DNA of 7,322 bases, taken from positions 1-7,322 of the forward strand of contig CACIPP010000018.1 in assembly GCA_902588515.1 (NCBI GenBank), in the 5' to 3' direction. The notes beneath the pieces are model-generated. The model was given only the letters and a program-made list of their open reading frames with translations. It had not been told where the DNA came from and did not search any database. The stretch is from GCA-002704185 sp902588515. GTDB lineage: Bacteria; Pseudomonadota; Alphaproteobacteria; Pelagibacterales; Pelagibacteraceae. Made by a program: the position numbers and the translations under genes. Below, piece by piece: positions 5,818 to 7,322 of this stretch (the first letter of the stretch is position 1; every line of letters begins with the position of its first letter).

Positions 5818-7104
5818 ATGAATAAAAAATCTACAGTAACCATCGGCGATAACAATTATGATTTGCCACTTATTGATGGTACAATTGGACCTTCTGTTAT
5901 AGATGTTTCAAAATTATACGGGGACTCAAATTATTTCACATATGATCCCGGATTTACTTCAACAGCAAGTTGCAAATCTAGCATCACTTATATTGATGGA
6001 GATAAAGGGGAATGCTTTTACAGAGGATATCCAATGGATATCCTTGCCGAAGAAAGTAACTTTTTAGAAATTGTTTATTTATTATGGCAAGGAGAACTAC
6101 CTGATAAAAAGCAATGGAGTGAATTTTCTGAAGCAATTAAAAATCACACAATGGTTCACGAACAATTTAAAAATTTTTTTAATGGTTTTAGAAGAGCTTC
6201 ACATCCAATGGCTATTACAGTTGCTTGTGTTGCAGCTTTATCGGCATTTTATCCTGACTCAACAAATGTAAATGACTTAGATCAAAGGGTAATATCTGCA
6301 AGAAGAATGATTGCTAAAGTTCCTTCATTAGCAGCAATGGCATACAAATATTCTATTGGTCAACCTTTCATTTACCCTGATAATTCATTGAACTATACTG
6401 AAAATTTTTTAAAGATGTGTTTTGCTGTGCCTGCTGAACCATATAAAGTGAATAAAACATTTGCTCGTGCATTGGATAAAATTTTTATTTTACATGCAGA
6501 TCATGAACAAAATGCATCTACATCAACAGTTAGGTTGGCAGCGTCATCAGGGGTTAATCCATTTGCATCAATATCTACTGGATTCACTTCCTTATGGGGT
6601 CCGTTGCATGGTGGTGCAAATGAAGCTGCATTAAACATGTTAAAAACAATCGGAGATGTAAAAAATATTAAAAAATACATAGATAAAGCCAAAGACAAAA
6701 ATGATCCCTTCAGACTTATGGGATTTGGTCACAGAGTTTATAAAAACTACGATCCAAGGGCCAAAGTTATGCAAAAAACATGTCACGAAGTTCTTGATGA
6801 AGTCGGAAGAACCGATGATAAATTATTAGAAGTCGCTAAAGAACTAGAAAAGATTGCTTTAAACGATAAATATTTTATCGAAAAGAAATTATATCCTAAT
6901 ATCGATTTCTATTCCGGTATAACGTTAAGTGCGATGGGCTTCCCGTCCTCGATGTTTACGGTTTTATTTGCAATCGCTAGAACTGCAGGATGGCTTGCCC
7001 ATTGGAAAGAAATGTGTCTTGATCCTAAAAACAAAATAGGTAGGCCACGACAGCTATACACTGGAGAAAAACCTAGAAAATTTAAACCTTTACAAAAAAG
7101 ATAA
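5818..7104 (+). CDS. gltA: Citrate synthase, Gram-negative hexameric type
   Basis: Condenses acetyl-CoA with oxaloacetate to citrate, the entry step of the TCA cycle. The 428 residues align nearly end to end with E. coli GltA as I recall it, from GTIGPSVIDV (21-30) to RPRQLYTG (409-416). Key segments are DPGFTSTASC (43-52), ILHADHEQNASTSTVR (224-239), GPLHGGANEA (261-270) with catalytic His264, MGFGHRVYKNYDPRA (301-315) with His305, and PNIDFYSG (360-367) with Asp363; the whole triad is present. A long N-terminal region before DPGFTS marks the large type II enzyme that is often allosterically inhibited by NADH. Of the NADH-site residues known in E. coli, His110, Thr111, Tyr145, Arg163 and Lys167 are kept, but Arg109 is Asn and Cys206 is Ala. 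2-Methylcitrate synthase is less likely because of length and motif match. It follows gltX after 37 bases without a clear promoter or Shine-Dalgarno, and its TAA directly abuts the lpxB stop. Confidence 0.97.
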   Translation: MNKKSTVTIGDNNYDLPLIDGTIGPSVIDVSKLYGDSNYFTYDPGFTSTASCKSSITYIDGDKGECFYRGYPMDILAEESNFLEIVYLLWQGELPDKKQWSEFSEAIKNHTMVHEQFKNFFNGFRRASHPMAITVACVAALSAFYPDSTNVNDLDQRVISARRMIAKVPSLAAMAYKYSIGQPFIYPDNSLNYTENFLKMCFAVPAEPYKVNKTFARALDKIFILHADHEQNASTSTVRLAASSGVNPFASISTGFTSLWGPLHGGANEAALNMLKTIGDVKNIKKYIDKAKDKNDPFRLMGFGHRVYKNYDPRAKVMQKTCHEVLDEVGRTDDKLLEVAKELEKIALNDKYFIEKKLYPNIDFYSGITLSAMGFPSSMFTVLFAIARTAGWLAHWKEMCLDPKNKIGRPRQLYTGEKPRKFKPLQKR

Positions 7105-7139
7105 TTATATATTTTTTTTTATATAATTTAGAATTTTTT
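7094..7139. terminator. Candidate bidirectional terminator at gltA/lpxB convergence
   Basis: AATTATATA (7103-7111) and TATATAATT (7120-7128) form a perfect 9-bp inverted repeat around a loop of eight T. Past the stem, each strand has a T-run of six: plus 7134-7139, and minus opposite the A-run at 7094-7099. The layout suits a terminator working both ways between convergent genes. The stem is entirely A/T and thus weak, so function is uncertain and the pattern may partly reflect base composition. Confidence 0.35.
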
Positions 7140-7322
7140 CATCTGTTGTCATATTTGAGAAAGATCTAATAGTCTTGATGTAATTATCAACATTTTTATT
7201 TAATAACTCCTTATCACTCAAAAATTTATTTGCCAAATTACTTATTTTCTTAACAGTGCAATTAAATTGTATTAGCTCAGGTATAACCTCCTTATTAGCA
7301 ATTATATTAATAATATTAACAT
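7105..7322 (-). CDS. lpxB: Lipid-A-disaccharide synthase, C-terminal fragment
   Basis: LpxB joins UDP-2,3-diacylglucosamine to lipid X to make the lipid A disaccharide at the inner membrane. Only the last 71 residues plus TAA are inside the window; the 5' part runs off the right edge. Read on the minus strand it begins VNIINIIANKEVIPELIQFN and continues CTVKKISNLANKFLSD, closely resembling the conserved LpxB tail (E. coli LPNLLADRELVKELLQEEC as I recall it). It ends in EKILNYIKKNI. The call also rests on gltA and lpxB being convergent neighbours in many alphaproteobacteria. The stop codon complement (7105-7107) directly follows the gltA stop with no spacer. It implies an outer membrane with lipid A, consistent with a Gram-negative organism. 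With only a fragment visible, active-site residues cannot be judged. Confidence 0.85.
   Translation of the reverse strand, partial: VNIINIIANKEVIPELIQFNCTVKKISNLANKFLSDKELLNKNVDNYIKTIRSFSNMTTDEKILNYIKKNI

Noticed and set aside
6071..6271. 66-codon frame on the plus strand inside gltA
   Set aside because: An out-of-frame shadow of highly conserved citrate synthase codons.

Overview
The window is a compact, very AT-rich stretch of bacterial chromosome with almost no non-coding DNA. Every gene is a recognisable housekeeping gene. The order trpE-trpG-trpD-trpC, lexA, gltX, gltA, with lpxB convergent at the end, is an alphaproteobacterial arrangement. The LexA protein is of the alphaproteobacterial type (start MLTKKQ, helix-turn-helix segment KSKSGIHRLIAALEERGF), and upstream of it lies a perfect copy of the alphaproteobacterial SOS box GTTC-N7-GTTC. 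Low GC, tight packing and scarce Shine-Dalgarno sequences suggest a streamlined free-living lineage such as Pelagibacterales (SAR11) or a similar low-GC marine or freshwater alphaproteobacterium. An intact tryptophan pathway argues against Rickettsia-like parasites. The genus cannot be fixed from the sequence alone.

Layout. Bases 1-3602 hold a translationally overlapping tryptophan operon: trpE (5' end cut by the window), trpG, trpD and trpC, with junction overlaps of 4, 4 and 8 bp. These genes turn chorismate into indole-3-glycerol phosphate, apart from the TrpF isomerase step. trpF, trpB and trpA are not here; in alphaproteobacteria they usually sit at another locus. An 80-bp gap (3603-3682) carries the lexA control region: a perfect SOS box, a one-mismatch second box in the opposite orientation, and a small tandem repeat. 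lexA (3683-4357) is followed after 22 bp by gltX (glutamyl-tRNA synthetase, 4380-5780), then after 37 bp by gltA (citrate synthase, 5818-7104). The last 218 bases are the C-terminal end of lpxB on the minus strand. Its stop codon directly abuts the gltA stop codon, and an AT-only hairpin spans the junction.

How they work together. The trp genes form one functional module. lexA, gltX, gltA and lpxB are unrelated in role (SOS control, translation, TCA cycle, lipid A) and are neighbours because of conserved synteny. I found no mobile element, CRISPR array, RNA gene, toxin-antitoxin pair, defence locus or unknown gene, and I do not think the window contains a novel system. The points worth a second look are the paired LexA sites, the zero-gap convergent gltA/lpxB junction with its hairpin, the long A-tracts inside the trp genes, and a few substitutions in family-typical ligand sites of GltX, GltA and TrpD. 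No gene-free stretch exceeds 80 bases.
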